The translations under genes and the position numbers were made by a program. A DNA stretch of 64,000 bases from Trichoplusia ni. Its lineage: Eukaryota > Arthropoda > Insecta > Lepidoptera > Noctuidae. The stretch covers positions 4,402,001 to 4,466,000 of the forward strand of contig NC_039493.1 in the NCBI RefSeq assembly GCF_003590095.1, given 5' to 3'. Below, piece by piece: positions 22,723 through 35,535 of the stretch (positions are counted from its first letter, which is position 1; every line of letters starts with the position of its first letter). The notes under the pieces are model-generated. The model saw only the letters and a list, made by a program, of their open reading frames with translations, was not told where the DNA came from and did not search any database.

Positions 22723-22946
22723 GTGAAGTTCTACAAAGAAGCTGTAAGCTGTTCATTCCACAATTATTTAAATTTCCACATTTAGGGGCCCCACCTGACA
22801 CTATTTTCTCGAGTAGCATTCTATAAAATAGTAGGTGAAGTTTGTCGCGCCGTGACGAACGACCGCACTCCTGATGCAATTCCAACATTGCCCTCCTGAA
22901 GATTACTGAGTGTCCTACTAAAGGATGCTAGGCGATATTCAAGCTA

Positions 22947-23127
22947 TCTATATTAATAGGCTTCGAGATACTCGTCCGATTTGAAAAAATATTTCACTGT
23001 TGAGAAGCCACATTGTCCCCGCTGAACATAGGCTATGAAGGTCCGTAAGAAAATTGCGATATTGTAACCCAAGGTGTCATAACTTATATCTTCTAACCAC
23101 GCGGACGAAGTCGCGGGCAACTGCTAG
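22947..23127 (+). mobile_element. Non-autonomous Helitron-like element, family 1b
   Basis: Begins TCTATATTAATAGG after an A and ends with GCGGACGAAGTCGCGGGCAA and CTGCTAG before T. The last 45 bp match family 1 and the 5' end matches 20881-21047 in style. The middle is diverged. Confidence 0.7.
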
Positions 23128-23372
23128 TAATTTATATTTTGTAAGTTCTCGTCTTCATTACTTATATGTTTAATTTACTTGTACAATTATTATTTTAATG
23201 TGATTGACTCTTAGTCTGTATATATTCAATTGAACTGTTAACATTGTTTGTAAATTTTTTTTTTTCCTAAACAAAAATAAATGTTTTAAATGATTTTGTT
23301 GCCAAAGATGTAGTTTAGCTGCGTTTTGGGAGCCTGGAGCCTCTTGCAAGTGAGAGTCCTATAATTGCCATG

Positions 23373-23470
23373 ACTCTAATATTATACATGCAAAAATATG
23401 TTAGTGCGCTTGTTTGCGGGTGTGTATGTCTGTTACCTCTTTACGCAAACACGATTGGATTGATTCCGAT
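23373..23470 (+). mobile_element. Possible Helitron family 2, 5' fragment
   Basis: TCTAATATTATACATGCAAA and the following TGTTTGCGGGTGTGTATGTC, CTTTACGCAAACAC and GATTGGATTGATTCCGATGA parts resemble the 5' region of family 2. No CTAG end follows. Confidence 0.4.
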
Positions 23471-23579
23471 GAAAAACCTTCCAATAAGTTCTTTTTCTTA
23501 TAAAAGCAGGCAAATATTTCCCAAAACTATTTTTACGAACAATCAGAACAATTTGTACAAGTCACCTTAACCAATGTTC

Positions 23580-24117
23580 TTAAAAAACCCTCTGTCACGT
23601 ATTTCACCCGTCGCTTGACATTAGCTTCGCCTACCTCACCATGTAGGACGACGTCTCAAGAATTACATAAATTGAGTTCTACATCCCGGCTCGCCGCGAC
23701 ACTCACAATAAAATTGTCCGCTGTAACGTCTTACGCTTTTTTAATGTCGGGTAATTGAAACATGCGCTGCGTGACTCCAAGTGCGAAGTAGGTACTTGCT
23801 TTCTTATCTAAGTAAGTACTAATGTTGGTAAAATGGATCGAATTTGTTGGAATTACAAGTTAAAGTGACTTGACAATAATATTTAATAAATACTACTGAG
23901 GAAAACTTCATGAATTTCTTATGGGATCGAATGACAGTTATATATCAGCTATACGTTGAATCAGAAAAGTATGAACAAAAGCAGTTCAACCAGTCCGAGG
24001 TTTTGAGGTAACAAACATAAAAAATAAAAGAAATTCAGAAGATATGAAGTCGTTTGTCTTCTTGCTCTATATCTGTAACTTAACTTAGAATGGTTAAAAA
24101 GCTATGTATGGGTTGTG
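23580..24117. other. No gene seen
   Basis: A less AT-rich patch at about 23600-23770 is unexplained. No repeat copy is recognised. Confidence 0.35.
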
Positions 24118-24257
24118 AAGTCAGGCAGACACTAAATTCATCACCATTCCCTTGCACCTATCCTAATTATTTTATTTTGGGGTCGGCGCAACATGGCTTC
24201 TTCTTCCATACCTTTCTATCGGACGTCATCTCACAAGAAACTCTTTGCAGCAACTAA
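24118..24257 (-). pseudogene. RTE-like LINE reverse transcriptase, C-terminal fragment
   Basis: On the - strand the translation reads AAKS, then after a one-base deletion SCEMTSDRKVWKKKPCCADP and KIK-stop. It is the same C-terminus as at 13611-13823, including the tryptophan-lysine block and the terminal CCAD. The deletion at the start and the severe 5' truncation make it non-functional. A short 3' UTR continues leftwards. Confidence 0.75.
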
Positions 24258-24299
24258 ATTAAATTACGATACCTGCAATAAGGAATTTAAGCCTTGTGT

Positions 24300-25320
24300 T
24301 CCAGGGGGTCCGGTTTAAAAAAGGAAAAACACTTCCATAAATACACCCACACTCAGGACAAACGTTCGTAGATCACAAAAATCCTTATTAGTGTCGCGCG
24401 CAGAGATATCACTTATCCAATTGATAAAGAGGAAAGTTAAAGAAATACCAATATTTGCAATTAATTGGGCATTTACAGAAACAAATGCGATTCCAAATAA
24501 AACGAAGTAAGCGATAAATATAAGTTATTCGTCATTTGTCAAAGAAAAACAATTTCAGACAAGTCTACAGGTTTCGTAAAAGTATTTCGGGGTTTAGATA
24601 AATTGGGGATTTAGTGAATCAATAAGGAGAGTGTTGCTCTATGGATTTATGTGTCAAGTTCTGAATATTGTTCGATTGTTATTCATTGATGCGGGATATT
24701 TATAGAAAATCGACAGTTAAAATGTGTAAATTTTTAACAATAAAATTACTGTATATTTCACAATGCAATGCTCAAGTTGTAAATAGACAATTTTTTTTGT
24801 TTTGTTTTAAAAATGACTCCGGAATTTAGGAATTAAATATTAATGCTGCAGATATGATGTATTTAAACAAAGAAAATATTAAACTTTATAATCACGCTTA
24901 TAAAGTTGCCGTGGAAGGTAGGTAGAGTTCGTTACAATATTGTATTTTGGTGTCCAAATGATGACGACACAAAAAGTATAACCTTTTCGAACTCTAAATA
25001 ATAATTTATTACAAGCATTACTAACTTACATATATCTACAAACTACATTTAACATAACATTCAATTATATAATACATCGTCCAATAAATAATCAAACAAA
25101 AATACAGTAGACTTAACCTAGAAAACTCGATAGAATTACATGAGGGTCATTTATCGACACAAGTAAGGCAATTTCACACATCACATAAATGTTGTATTAT
25201 ATTCAACGATTCAAGCAAGCCAATTCAATATCATACACTAGAAAAAGGAAATTGAAGGTCTTTGGGTCGTGGGGTGCCAGTGACAGCGGGGCGTGGCAAT
25301 TAGAAAGAAATAAATGAAGT
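24300..25320. other. No gene; family D fragment at 24340-24395
   Basis: The family-D motif ACACCCACACTCAGGACAAAC is present at about 24344-24364. Otherwise this is AT-rich sequence without recognised features. Confidence 0.4.
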
Positions 25321-25321
25321 A

Positions 25322-25510
25322 AAACCGGTCAAATTCGAGTTGGATGTAGTAAAACCAATTTGGAATAAAAAATGGTCACACATCAAATTTATGATTGTTG
25401 CTTAATCTAGATGTTTATTTTCATTATTTGTTATAATAACGAACGCATCAGAAGATCAGACAGTGTAGCCTTAATAATAGGTTTTCTTGTTTACACTTTG
25501 GGTTCTGAAC
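25322..25510 (+). repeat. Dispersed SINE-like repeat, family C
   Basis: Begins AAACCGGTCAAATTCGAGTT and has the central TTTTCATTATTTGTTATAAT motif seen in other copies. Its right part, with TCAGACAG and CACTTTGGGTTCTGAACC, is decayed. Confidence 0.5.
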
Positions 25511-25662
25511 CTACAAAGCTTCAAAATGTGATTGGAATTAATAACAAAAATAATTAAGATCACATTAATAGTTTAATATTAGCAGTCTGTAAATGTTCTC
25601 ATTTTGATAAAAGGTCTCGCTCATATGGACAAAGTTTAAGAATTTGTCAAGACGCTACCAAC

Positions 25663-25706
25663 TAGAAGCCGACCCCAACATAGTTGGGAAAAGGCTAGGC
25701 CAATGA
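25663..25706 (-). repeat. Dispersed repeat, family E terminal fragment
   Basis: AGCCGACCCCAACATAGTTG and GGGAAAAGGCTAGGCCAATG match the terminal 40 bp of the copy at 61899-62166. Confidence 0.65.
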
Positions 25707-27165
25707 AATGAATGCTACCTCACAGCGGATTGCTGACTCCCGATTCTATTATTCCCTCATGATATATACCATCAATGCCAGCAAAGTTTGACGCTTTTTT
25801 TTAACCTCGCTTGTCGCTCCGCTACTCTCCCCGCTATCACTGCCACCCCACACATAGGCATTTGTTTGTATGAGCGTCGAGAGGAAATGAAACGGCCAAG
25901 TTTGTCGGCCAACAGCGGATTGTACGGGTCAGGCATTTAGTAAATCTACATAAGATTGAAACACGCTCTCTTATAATGTCTTCAAGACGTACTCGGTGGA
26001 TGCTCGTAGAATATTTTGGTATTTCCTAGGTTGTTTGTAACTTTAGGTATATTTTGCGAAATAAGTGTTTTTTTTCGTAATTTGAATACGTCGGATTTTT
26101 GCCTCATGAATTTGCTTATAGTAACTACCTACTGATTTTCCATATGTTATCGTTAAGTGATTGCAACAAGGCGGAGGTTCTCAATTCTCAGAACTAAGGA
26201 TTGGATTAAACAATTTTGGTAGATTTTTCTTCATTTATCGTTAAATAGCTGCTCTATAAATTAGTCCCATCAAGTTTGGCTCAGTAGTTTTTTATTTAAA
26301 GTCGGTTGTACGAGTATGTTTTTATCGTTAAATTATCGATATTATCATAGAAAACACTTCTCAGATTCAGTCCAGACAGACTGTTACTTTTAATCTGAAT
26401 AGTTTGATTCGTAGCTGTAGTCAAATATTGACCAAAATTGAATCCCTTTGCGTCCGAGAAAGGAAAATCTCAGTGTCACTGATTCAAACTGAGTAAGAAT
26501 GATTCATATGATTAAAGTTTAATTCAGTCTAAAAAATAAATATGACTAGCACATGAGTGATGGATCACTTAAGCAAAACCTGCAGCTTTTGAGGTAAATA
26601 CAATAAAGGAGTTGTATTAATACTTCAGTAATAAATAAATCCAACCTTTTTCGAATGTGCATAAAGTCAAGACACAAGAGACCTAATTAAAAAACAAAAG
26701 CGGGACCAAAAAAACCTACCAAATATTGTTGATTAAGTCATTGCTTTTATTTCCTCGAATGGACAATTTAATTAACCAGAGAGAAAGTAAAAGTCGAAAA
26801 GTATGTAATGTACGGATTCATTAAATTAAAGTTTTCCTCAAGAATCAACGGAAAGTAAATCGTTGGAAATTAAATTAATGTCTTTTTGAAGACGCCTTAG
26901 CAAAGGCAACGGATTCCTGAAACTAATTTTAATTAATATATTCTTAGATATCTGACATTTAATGAAAACAGGAAAATCGGCTAAACACGGATGAAACGAA
27001 CTAAATAATTACTCGTCTTTAGATTAATTAATTATTTTCGTTTGCCAAAATTAAATGTGAAATATTACGTCTGCCAAATTTATCATCGACTCAAATAATT
27101 GAAAAAAAATGTACTGTAATTTATTGAACTATTGAATGTTTAAACCGTTTTCGATATCTGTAGTG
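25707..27165. other. No gene seen
   Basis: Mostly AT-rich unique sequence with a less AT-rich patch at 25800-25940. No frame or repeat is supported. Confidence 0.4.
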
Positions 27166-27169
27166 TGAA

Positions 27170-27390
27170 AATCCCGCTACAAAAATTGGTCACCCGTCAA
27201 ATTTATGACCGTAGCAACCATAGCTTAAATTCAATGTAAATTTTCATTATTAGTTGACAGAACGGCTACTGAAACCTTTCACTTGTGAAAATTTGAACGG
27301 TTTTACTACCACGGTTCATTATATACAGAGGACTGGCAGACCAGCTTATAGATTGCGGAACCTCACTAGGGTTCTGTATGAATCTTGATA
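27170..27390 (+). repeat. Dispersed SINE-like repeat, family C (diverged)
   Basis: GGTCACCCGTCAAATTTATG matches the inner part of the 25322 copy. TTTTCATTATTAGTTGACAG, ACCACGGTTCATTATATACA and a final TAGGGTTCTGTATG follow in family order. Confidence 0.5.
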
Positions 27391-28908
27391 CGAGCACTGT
27401 GTAAATTTCAAGGGTAGAAATATTATAGTTTAACCTATATAGGATATTTCCTACGTGGATATCCACGTAGAAAAAGACCTAGTGAACAACATAAATATTC
27501 AAGTGCGTCGAAAAGTACTCGAAAAAAACTATTCACCTTGAACAATAGGAGGAAAACCTGAAAGTATATATTTAAAACAAAAGACTACAGGCTCGGTGTA
27601 CAACTATTGTGATTGTGCTTAAATAGCGTTTTAATTTAAAGCCCAGTTGGCCTCCTACCACGAAACAAAGAAATACTATTGCAGCTATTTAAACGAGACG
27701 CCGCTACACAATTTATATCGCTATCACGCTCACATACCTATAGCTGTCTTGCTTTAAGACATCGTGGTAGGAACCTTCGTGTATTCTCCCGGAAAATTAC
27801 TGTGATACTGTTAATTAAGAAGTTAATGCGCTGCGTTAAATACAGAATATGATGGTATGATTGAACGAGCGAGTGAAAATGAATGTTTTATAATTATGTA
27901 TTATTACTTAATACATTGAACTATATTCTTTTTTGGGCGGATAATTTGATAGTCGTTGTGGTTTTGCGGTTTTATGAATTTATATTAGTGTTGTTCAACT
28001 TGCATTTTTAAATGTTTTTAAACAATACGTTAATTGAAAATTTCAGTAATAAGAATTTCTTCAAGGATAGTTTTCTTCTTAGTCAATCGTCAAATGACTT
28101 CTTCCGTTTTGGGTTGAGCGGAAGAGTGTCAGATTTACTGACTAAAACCCAACCTTGCTCCTTTCTTCAAAGTTTCGCCTGTATTTTTGTATAAGAACTG
28201 GCCAAGTGCAGGTTGAACTCACGAAACTACATGTTTCATAGGAATAAGCTTAAAAGATATATTTTTTAAAGAAACAACTAACTCAACCTCCATTTTTGGT
28301 TTTTAGTATTTATTATTATGTCTGAAAATTTCTAGATACTACTATTCCATTTTAACCCTTTGGGTATTGAACTCTTAAAAACACAAGTAGTCCTTAAGGT
28401 TCTAATACTAAGACAAAAGCCAGCGATAAACAGCAAAATATCACATCAGGTTCAAGAACTTTATTAAAATTAAAAAAAGCCACAGAGTAGCGACATTCAG
28501 TATATCAAGAGAGGACCCCACTAACTTTTTACACACCGCCTTAATTAAACTCTTTCGGTTGGTTTACTGTATACCTAGACTGTGTTACTGTTCTTGCCTT
28601 ATTGCGCGGGAAGTTAACCCTTTGTTTTGATAATTAAATAAATGACGCCATTTTGATTTCCATTTTTTTTGTGACGTCGCCGGTAATGGTTGTCGTTTTT
28701 TTAGGTTAGTTTTTCTGAACGTGTGTCGCGAAATGGTATTTTTGTCTTTTGTTTCGACTCAATCTGTTTCGTGTCTTAATTTACGCTGTGGTAAAACAAT
28801 TTAGAATTTTAATTTTAAACATATTAGTTGTAGGTAGGTGTATTAGTAGTGTGTATTTATGAAATATTTATGGTTGTATTATTTTTCTACTTCTGAGGAC
28901 TAGACCTA
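27391..28908. other. No gene seen
   Basis: Unique sequence. The frame at 28012-28194 is short and not supported. Confidence 0.4.
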
Positions 28909-28985
28909 GTGTCGCGGGGGGTTTCACCAACATTCAAGTCACACACCCAGACTGGCTTGTAGACTGGGCTTGATGAGTGACATTT
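28909..28985 (+). repeat. Dispersed SINE-like repeat, family D fragment
   Basis: GTGTCGCGGGGGGTTTCACC, then ACATTCAAGTCACACACCC and AGACTGGCTTG follow the family-D order seen at 48618 and 49558. Confidence 0.55.
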
Positions 28986-29119
28986 GCCACTCGGATATCC
29001 GTGGGGTGAAACATATTGATCGACACACGTTTGATTACTTCCTAAGCTATGCTGGGCTTGGCTTTTAGTGTTACCAGATTCATTTGGACATTATATTTAA
29101 TAGAACCACTGCTATTTTT

Positions 29120-29307
29120 CCACGTTTTTATACACTCACTTTCTTGTTTGTTTGTCGTTGCAACTCAATTTTGAGGCACTTCCCGATAAGCTAGCAGGCT
29201 GAAATTTTCAGAGTAACTTCAAAACTAATGACAATGCAATTTACAACCATAAAAACAACTGGACCGATTTTGATAAAAATTTAATGTAGTGAAAATTAAA
29301 AACGTGG
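29120..29307. repeat. MITE-like repeat, copy 2 (related to 3512-3692)
   Basis: CCACGTTTTTA at 29120-29130 is repeated in inverted form (TAAAAACGTGG) at 29297-29307. The interior shares an extended match with 3512-3692. Short terminal inverted repeats, absence of coding and two copies fit a small DNA-transposon derivative. Confidence 0.5.
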
Positions 29308-29309
29308 GC

Positions 29310-32300
29310 TTTTAGACTTTTCTAAATCTATTAATCATATGAACTAAGAAATCTTTTAAATTAGCATGAATTTTCCTTATGGTGTCTACGAGCTGATTTT
29401 GTGATCTTTACTGGAGGTAAAGAATCGCCCCGCCACCTGCTATCACACAAACCACACCCAAATACGAGTAGTCCCATTATCCCAGCATCGATCATATATC
29501 ATGGACGAACGCGCCGATGTGCGTGAAATCATCTCCTAATTGTTTTAATATACATATCCATAATAATTGCACACTTAACATAATTTTGAACGCTCATAAC
29601 ATTAATACTCTTTGTAAAATTTATCCGGTTATTAACATTTTTGTATTGAATTTTCTGCAGTATGAGTCAATTTTGTTGATATATTTTTTGGTGCAACTTT
29701 TGTTTTTTTAATCTTTCGACTGTTACACAGTATGGTGTTAAAGAAGTAATGTTGAGTGAGAATTAAACTCAAAATATGTTTGGCACGTCCTCCTTTAATA
29801 CAGGCAGATGAATTAGTCTGTGTTAATCCAAGATGACAACTACCTCTTTACCAAGTTTTATCTAAATCTGTCCAGGCTTTTGAGCCTGAAAATTTAACAA
29901 ACATACAAACAAAATCACAGACTTTCCCATTTTTAATATATGTGTTATAAAATTATAATATTTAACAAAACTATTCCTGTTTAAAACTTAACAATACATA
30001 AGCCGGAATAACGTCACTACACGTACCATAATGTTCATCCTCTTGAAACCAATAAAGGGGACATCACTATCGTTACACATAATAAAGGTACCATAGACGA
30101 GTCGGCAAACTTTTGCTTTCTCGCGTTATCTCAATGGTTCTTTCCAACTTATTTGGGGCACAATAAATTTTGAAACGTGCCTTGAATTTTGGTCTGTACT
30201 TTGTAATTTATATGCGAATGGTAGCCGTGGATAATATAGTATTTTTAAATGCGAGAAATAATGTATTGTTTTAGCTGTAGGTATTGGTTGGTAGCGAAAG
30301 GTTACCTACTACTTGTAAAGTAATTTATTTAATATTGCTTTTATTCATGTCTATGAAAATCTTTCTCCAAGAAAGCAACAGCTTATTCCACAAAAAAAGA
30401 AATCTTCATATACTAATTTCCATTAGTTGATTAAATATTAATAAAAAGAGGAATTAACCTGTTTTTTTTTTAAACTATGTCACTTTGGACTGTTTTCCTT
30501 GTGTCGCGGATACTGAATGTGGTGTCACGCAGTCTCAGTTTTCAGATTTTCTAAATTCGAATACAAAGATATAACGCAAAAGTTAAAGTCTGTAGCTAAT
30601 CAAAATTAAAAAAAGTGATATTATGCTTAAAAATAAAAAAATAATGTTGACGTTCAAGTACAGAAGTAGGCATAAAAAATACTATGATCTTTAAACAAAA
30701 TAGGTTACAAAATAGACGCACAGCAAAACCGATTGTACATATATTTTTTTAATTTTCATTCTTTTTTGCTTTTATTTTATTTTATTGTAAGTATAAACTT
30801 CATGCAGGTATAAGTTATTTGTAGTTTCTCAAGCTGGCGATTTGAGTGAGATTTTTTTTTTCCTTGCTCAGATCAATCTGGTCCTTTCTTCAAAAGGCCA
30901 GTCCAAAGAAATACCGTGCATTGGTTTATGCATATCTATTCGCATTGAAATTGTCTGGACTTCAAAAGAGACTGTGACCCCTTGAGTTTGTTTCGACATT
31001 TCTTCTCAGGGTAGTCAGATAGGAAATGTCGACTCCAGCGTTCTCAAAAAAATAAGAAGACATGTAAAAGTGATGATATATCTTACTTACAGAATAAATG
31101 ATTTCTTTTTATTTCATAATATAGACACAAAACTATAATTGATGATCTCACGGAAACTATAAAAAGCTTATAATTAAATAGATCGCAGCGCTACCGCGGT
31201 CTGGAGTAACAATAAGCCAGCTGTGTATTAATAGAACGTAAATATTTACGTTTCGCTCGCTAACAATATCGACCAACTGCTGTAGGGTTAGCAGAGGTCG
31301 TTACTCGTTAAATAAAGAGATTTAATTAAAGGGAAGGTGGTTTAAAAATGTTGACTTGAATAGGGAACTTGTTATCCTAGATAAGCTTGCTAAAAATAAT
31401 TGGAGCTTTACAAATTACAGCTGTTTTGGACATAGGTAAATAAATGACAAACTTGATTTTTAATTTCAAGCATAGTTCAAAAATGTTTTGATTTAATTTA
31501 TTCGATGATGTATATATGAATTACAATACAGGAAGATGGGGTTTTAAGAAATGTTGACATTCTAAGTAGTCAAATTGTTTGATTAAAGAGTTTTAACTTA
31601 CGACATGTTTTTCCATAATACTACTTAAAAATGCATATTTGCAAAACCGAGTAACAAACAAGACTTTTAAAAAACGAATCCAATCTGGACGCCATGTTTA
31701 AATCCGCGCAATATAACGTCATTCTCAAAAATGTGTATTCCTTTTTACGCTTGAATTTATTCCATTAATAAAGTTTTACATCGTTTTTTTTATGATTTTA
31801 TGCTAGAATTGGCTAGCTAGCAATATTCTTCTATATGGTGGATAGAAGTGCAATACTTGCGAATATAAAAATTACACGACTATTAAACTAACTTAAATGA
31901 TATCTTACAGATTACTTGTGGCCGCACTGGAAACTAATAAATTATAACAAATAGATCCAAAAGTAAGTTTAGTTTAGGGAAATTTCCCAAAATTCGTCGT
32001 CATGTTAAGGCTGTTCTAAAGAAATATATTTTGATCTTATATGAGGACCTAGTCTTTTTCAATATTAGTCCTTCAAGGAACGGACAGGGTTTTTCATATA
32101 TACTGTATAATCTCACTTGTTCAGGTGACCAATGGCCTCCGCCGAAAATTACCCATCTTTTAATAAGCTTCTAATACTAAATACGATACCTACCAAATTC
32201 CATCAGAATCGATTCAGAGGTTCATTTGTAAAGGTGTAACATTCAAGCACACATAGTTTCTTCCGTATTTACAATTACATACAAATATCAGTTTTATATT

Positions 32301-32320
32301 ACAGGCAATTTAAACAGATA
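29310..32320. other. No gene seen
   Basis: Long AT-rich interval. The segment at about 30895-31075 resembles an old moth retroelement 3' region by eye, but there is no second copy here to confirm it. No exon with good splice sites is apparent. Confidence 0.35.
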
Positions 32321-35300
32321 CATTGATTATTTTCAATTCAAAAACCACTAATGATAAGACTATCCTTTACAAAAGAACTAATCAGATAAAACAACTTCTA
32401 CATGAATGCAGAGGGCTCTCGAAACCCTCTTATTACCATTCCTCCCTCCCAGATAATAGAACCTCTAATAGGGACCTCCTTGAAAATTATATCGTTCGCA
32501 AGTTTATGGGGCTAATTACGTAAACATCCCAGCGACCCCTATAAATAAGATTTTCCAATTCCCAATTTAAGTTCGATTCGTGTTCGCGACTGATTTAAAC
32601 TTTCCATTTTAGACTTCAGGTAGGTACCTAAGTTTATAATGTTTCGGATATGTAGTTCAATATTATATAAATAGTGCCGAACTTCATGGATATGTGCAGT
32701 AAACGAGCAACATTTTGATCTAATCGAACGAGAATGGCAACGGAAAAGACTCCAAAAGCACGGGATATTCGGCCTTTGCAGAAATTTAAAAAAAAACGCA
32801 TGTTTAATATAGATTATCACAGATGTGGGAAGGAGGCCGGTTATCTTCTTTCTACAAATTCAATCTTTATAATAACTCTTGATTAAAGCTCATTCTAAAA
32901 GTACACAGCAAACGGACACAGTTTGTCCATAATATTAGTTAACATTGACATGACGGTAAAAGCAAAAATAAATACATGCGTTTTAAAACAATATCTATGG
33001 AACCAAAATAGAAACGATTTTAGCAAACTGAATTAACAAATCGTATCTCTCAATCATAGATATTCGAGTTTCAAGCCAATTATTTTGGAAAACAACGTGG
33101 CAATGAGCAAACACACACAAAAATCAAAATATATATTTTTGTAAACGTCATCACGAATTCTATAAATCCTATCCATAATATATATGTACACGAATATCCT
33201 TTTTACGCCGACGGTACACTCTATGTTTAGTGTTGCCAACAATAAAACTGACTGGGGAAAATAAACAAAATTCGTTGTCTCTATACAAGGGAATACGGAT
33301 AGTTGCCAGTTTAAATAAATATTCGATTATTCCTATTTAGATGAACGTGCTGTTTGTGTCTGTCAGTGATTTTTGTTAAAAGAAAAGGTGTGATTTTTCT
33401 TCTTTTTGATGTTTTTATCTTAAATGTTATTCTTTTCGTTTCCTTACCTCGATGCAGCTTGGTTTGGAATTAGAGTTGTTAGGATTTCGACGCTGGCGAC
33501 ATTTGCGTTTTAATCGGTAATCGAACTTTGATACATCTAATACTGTGTTCTAATATAAGAAGTAATAATATAAGTACTATGTTGTCTTGGATGTTACGCT
33601 AATAATTTGCAAAAAGATTCTTCTTACAAAATTTGTTACATGAAAAATATTCAGTCAAAAATAGCGAAATTAAGAGCTAAAAATATCAAGTGACGTCATT
33701 AAAATTTAATTACTTGATGAGAATGAAGTGGAAAAACATTTTTTTTAATTTAATTATCTTTAATAATTTTATTTTAGATCATTTAACTTCACTATTTAAG
33801 CTTTCAAGATTCCGATTTCCTTTAAAATGTATAACATTTATTGCTCCTTACTCAGAAAAACGGTAATCAATGCCGGCCCCACATCGTCTGTTTAATACCT
33901 GCATTCGACATGGCATAAATAAAGACCCAAACGCATAAAACCTACATAAACACAATAGATTTGTGTGTAAAACAAATAGACAGCAAATAAGCCATAAATG
34001 TATGTATCGGTTGTTTGGCGTCCCCTCAATCGTAAAAGTCAACGTCTGATATGTTTTACAGTGTAGAGAAATCAGGATGGAACCCCTGACCACGAATATG
34101 TTTCTATAGAAACATGCAAACAAAATAATACCATATAAACCAGACGGATAGGTTTAAAATTGCTTGATGAGATCACGAATATTCCATCTATAAAACTTTC
34201 AGCGCAAAATATGCTTTGTGGTTTCAGCTGTAAAGTTTGAAATTCTTTGATGAATGCAAATGGTGATATGAATATCGCTGTATTTTAGACGCAACGATAT
34301 ATTTTCAATTTTATGACGTAGACGTATGGTTTAAATTGTTTAGATCACACGAAGTTGTACTTTCATTCATTCGAATTTGAGTTTTATACTTCAATGGATT
34401 TTAAACTTTAAATAATTGAGAATAAGGTTTTATTACAAACAAACATAATGAAGTATAAAGTCTGACCAAATCATGAATGATGAATTTGTCTGTTGTAGTA
34501 CCTAATGTATAGTTGGTTGGTATGTTATATTGTTAGTTGTCTAGTATAAAGCTACAAAAACAAGCTTTGCTTAGATTGAGGTTAGCTGGCGTCGTGTTAA
34601 AGCAAAAATAATAATTATATTAAGGCAGGATAAAAGCATTTTGCAGGTAGGTGTACACAAGGTTTTAAAAAATGTAACAAAACAAAGCAACATTTTTTTA
34701 TGAAAACTAAATTTTCTTCACATTTTGACAGAATCGTCACAAAAATCCACTTCAGCTGAAAAGATCAAAATGGCTTCCAGAAATCGAAGAAAGTTACCTT
34801 CGTTCCATTTCCAAAATAAGACATACTTGGTCCTTTTTCCCCGGAAGGCTGTCGATCACATATAGAAGAAACGTTGCCATCAAACATTTTTCACCCCAGG
34901 GTCAGAGGTTACAGGTCACGCGTTATGAAACAAATGCCGCCGACCAAGCGATGCCTGAGGGCCTTTTGGACCAACCATGGAATTTTCAATAAAACACAAT
35001 TGTCATTTAACAGGTGGTATGGTTTTTCTTTGTGTATCAAACTTTTGAGGTTATGTTTGTCAATTTGTCAGGCATTTTGTTTTTTAGCAGGTAAGTACCT
35101 AAATACTAGAGTAGTTATTCGATCGTTACATTTACTTTAGCAATGATAACCAATGTATTTTGAAATTGAAAGATTTGCGTATTGAAAAATTATTACTTGC
35201 TTACATCGGTGAAGGGAAACATATAGAGGAATCCAGTACCTGTTAAGACACGACAGACACTCATTGCTGAGACCGTCAGGTTATGATTCGAAGTAATGTT

Positions 35301-35384
35301 TTTTCAATCTTGGTTAGCAAATTCGGCATAGTAAGTTCTTTTGAAAGTGTAATAGTAAAAATTCCCGGCCAAATGCTTGCTTGA
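32321..35384. other. No gene seen
   Basis: Unique AT-rich sequence with short frames at 32323-32523, 33848-34123 and 34874-35140 that lack coding bias and context. The less AT-rich 34780-34980 patch is unexplained. Confidence 0.35.
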
Positions 35385-35535
35385 CCTTGATCGTTATTTT
35401 TAGTATTTGTTCCAAAATTTAAACTATCTCACTATGGTTCATAAGGTACTGCCTCGTGACGAACGGAGGGAAAGACAGCAGAGCTTCAGGAACAGTCTTC
35501 CATTTACACCTTATGGATACAGAACCGTGAAAAAT
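35385..35535 (+). repeat. Dispersed SINE-like repeat, family C
   Basis: TTTTTAGTATTTGTTCCAAA, then CTCACTATGGTTCATAAGGT, GTGACGAACGGAGGGAAAGA, ACAGCAGAGCTTCAGGAACA and a terminal GATACAGAACCGTGAAAAA follow the family order. Confidence 0.55.
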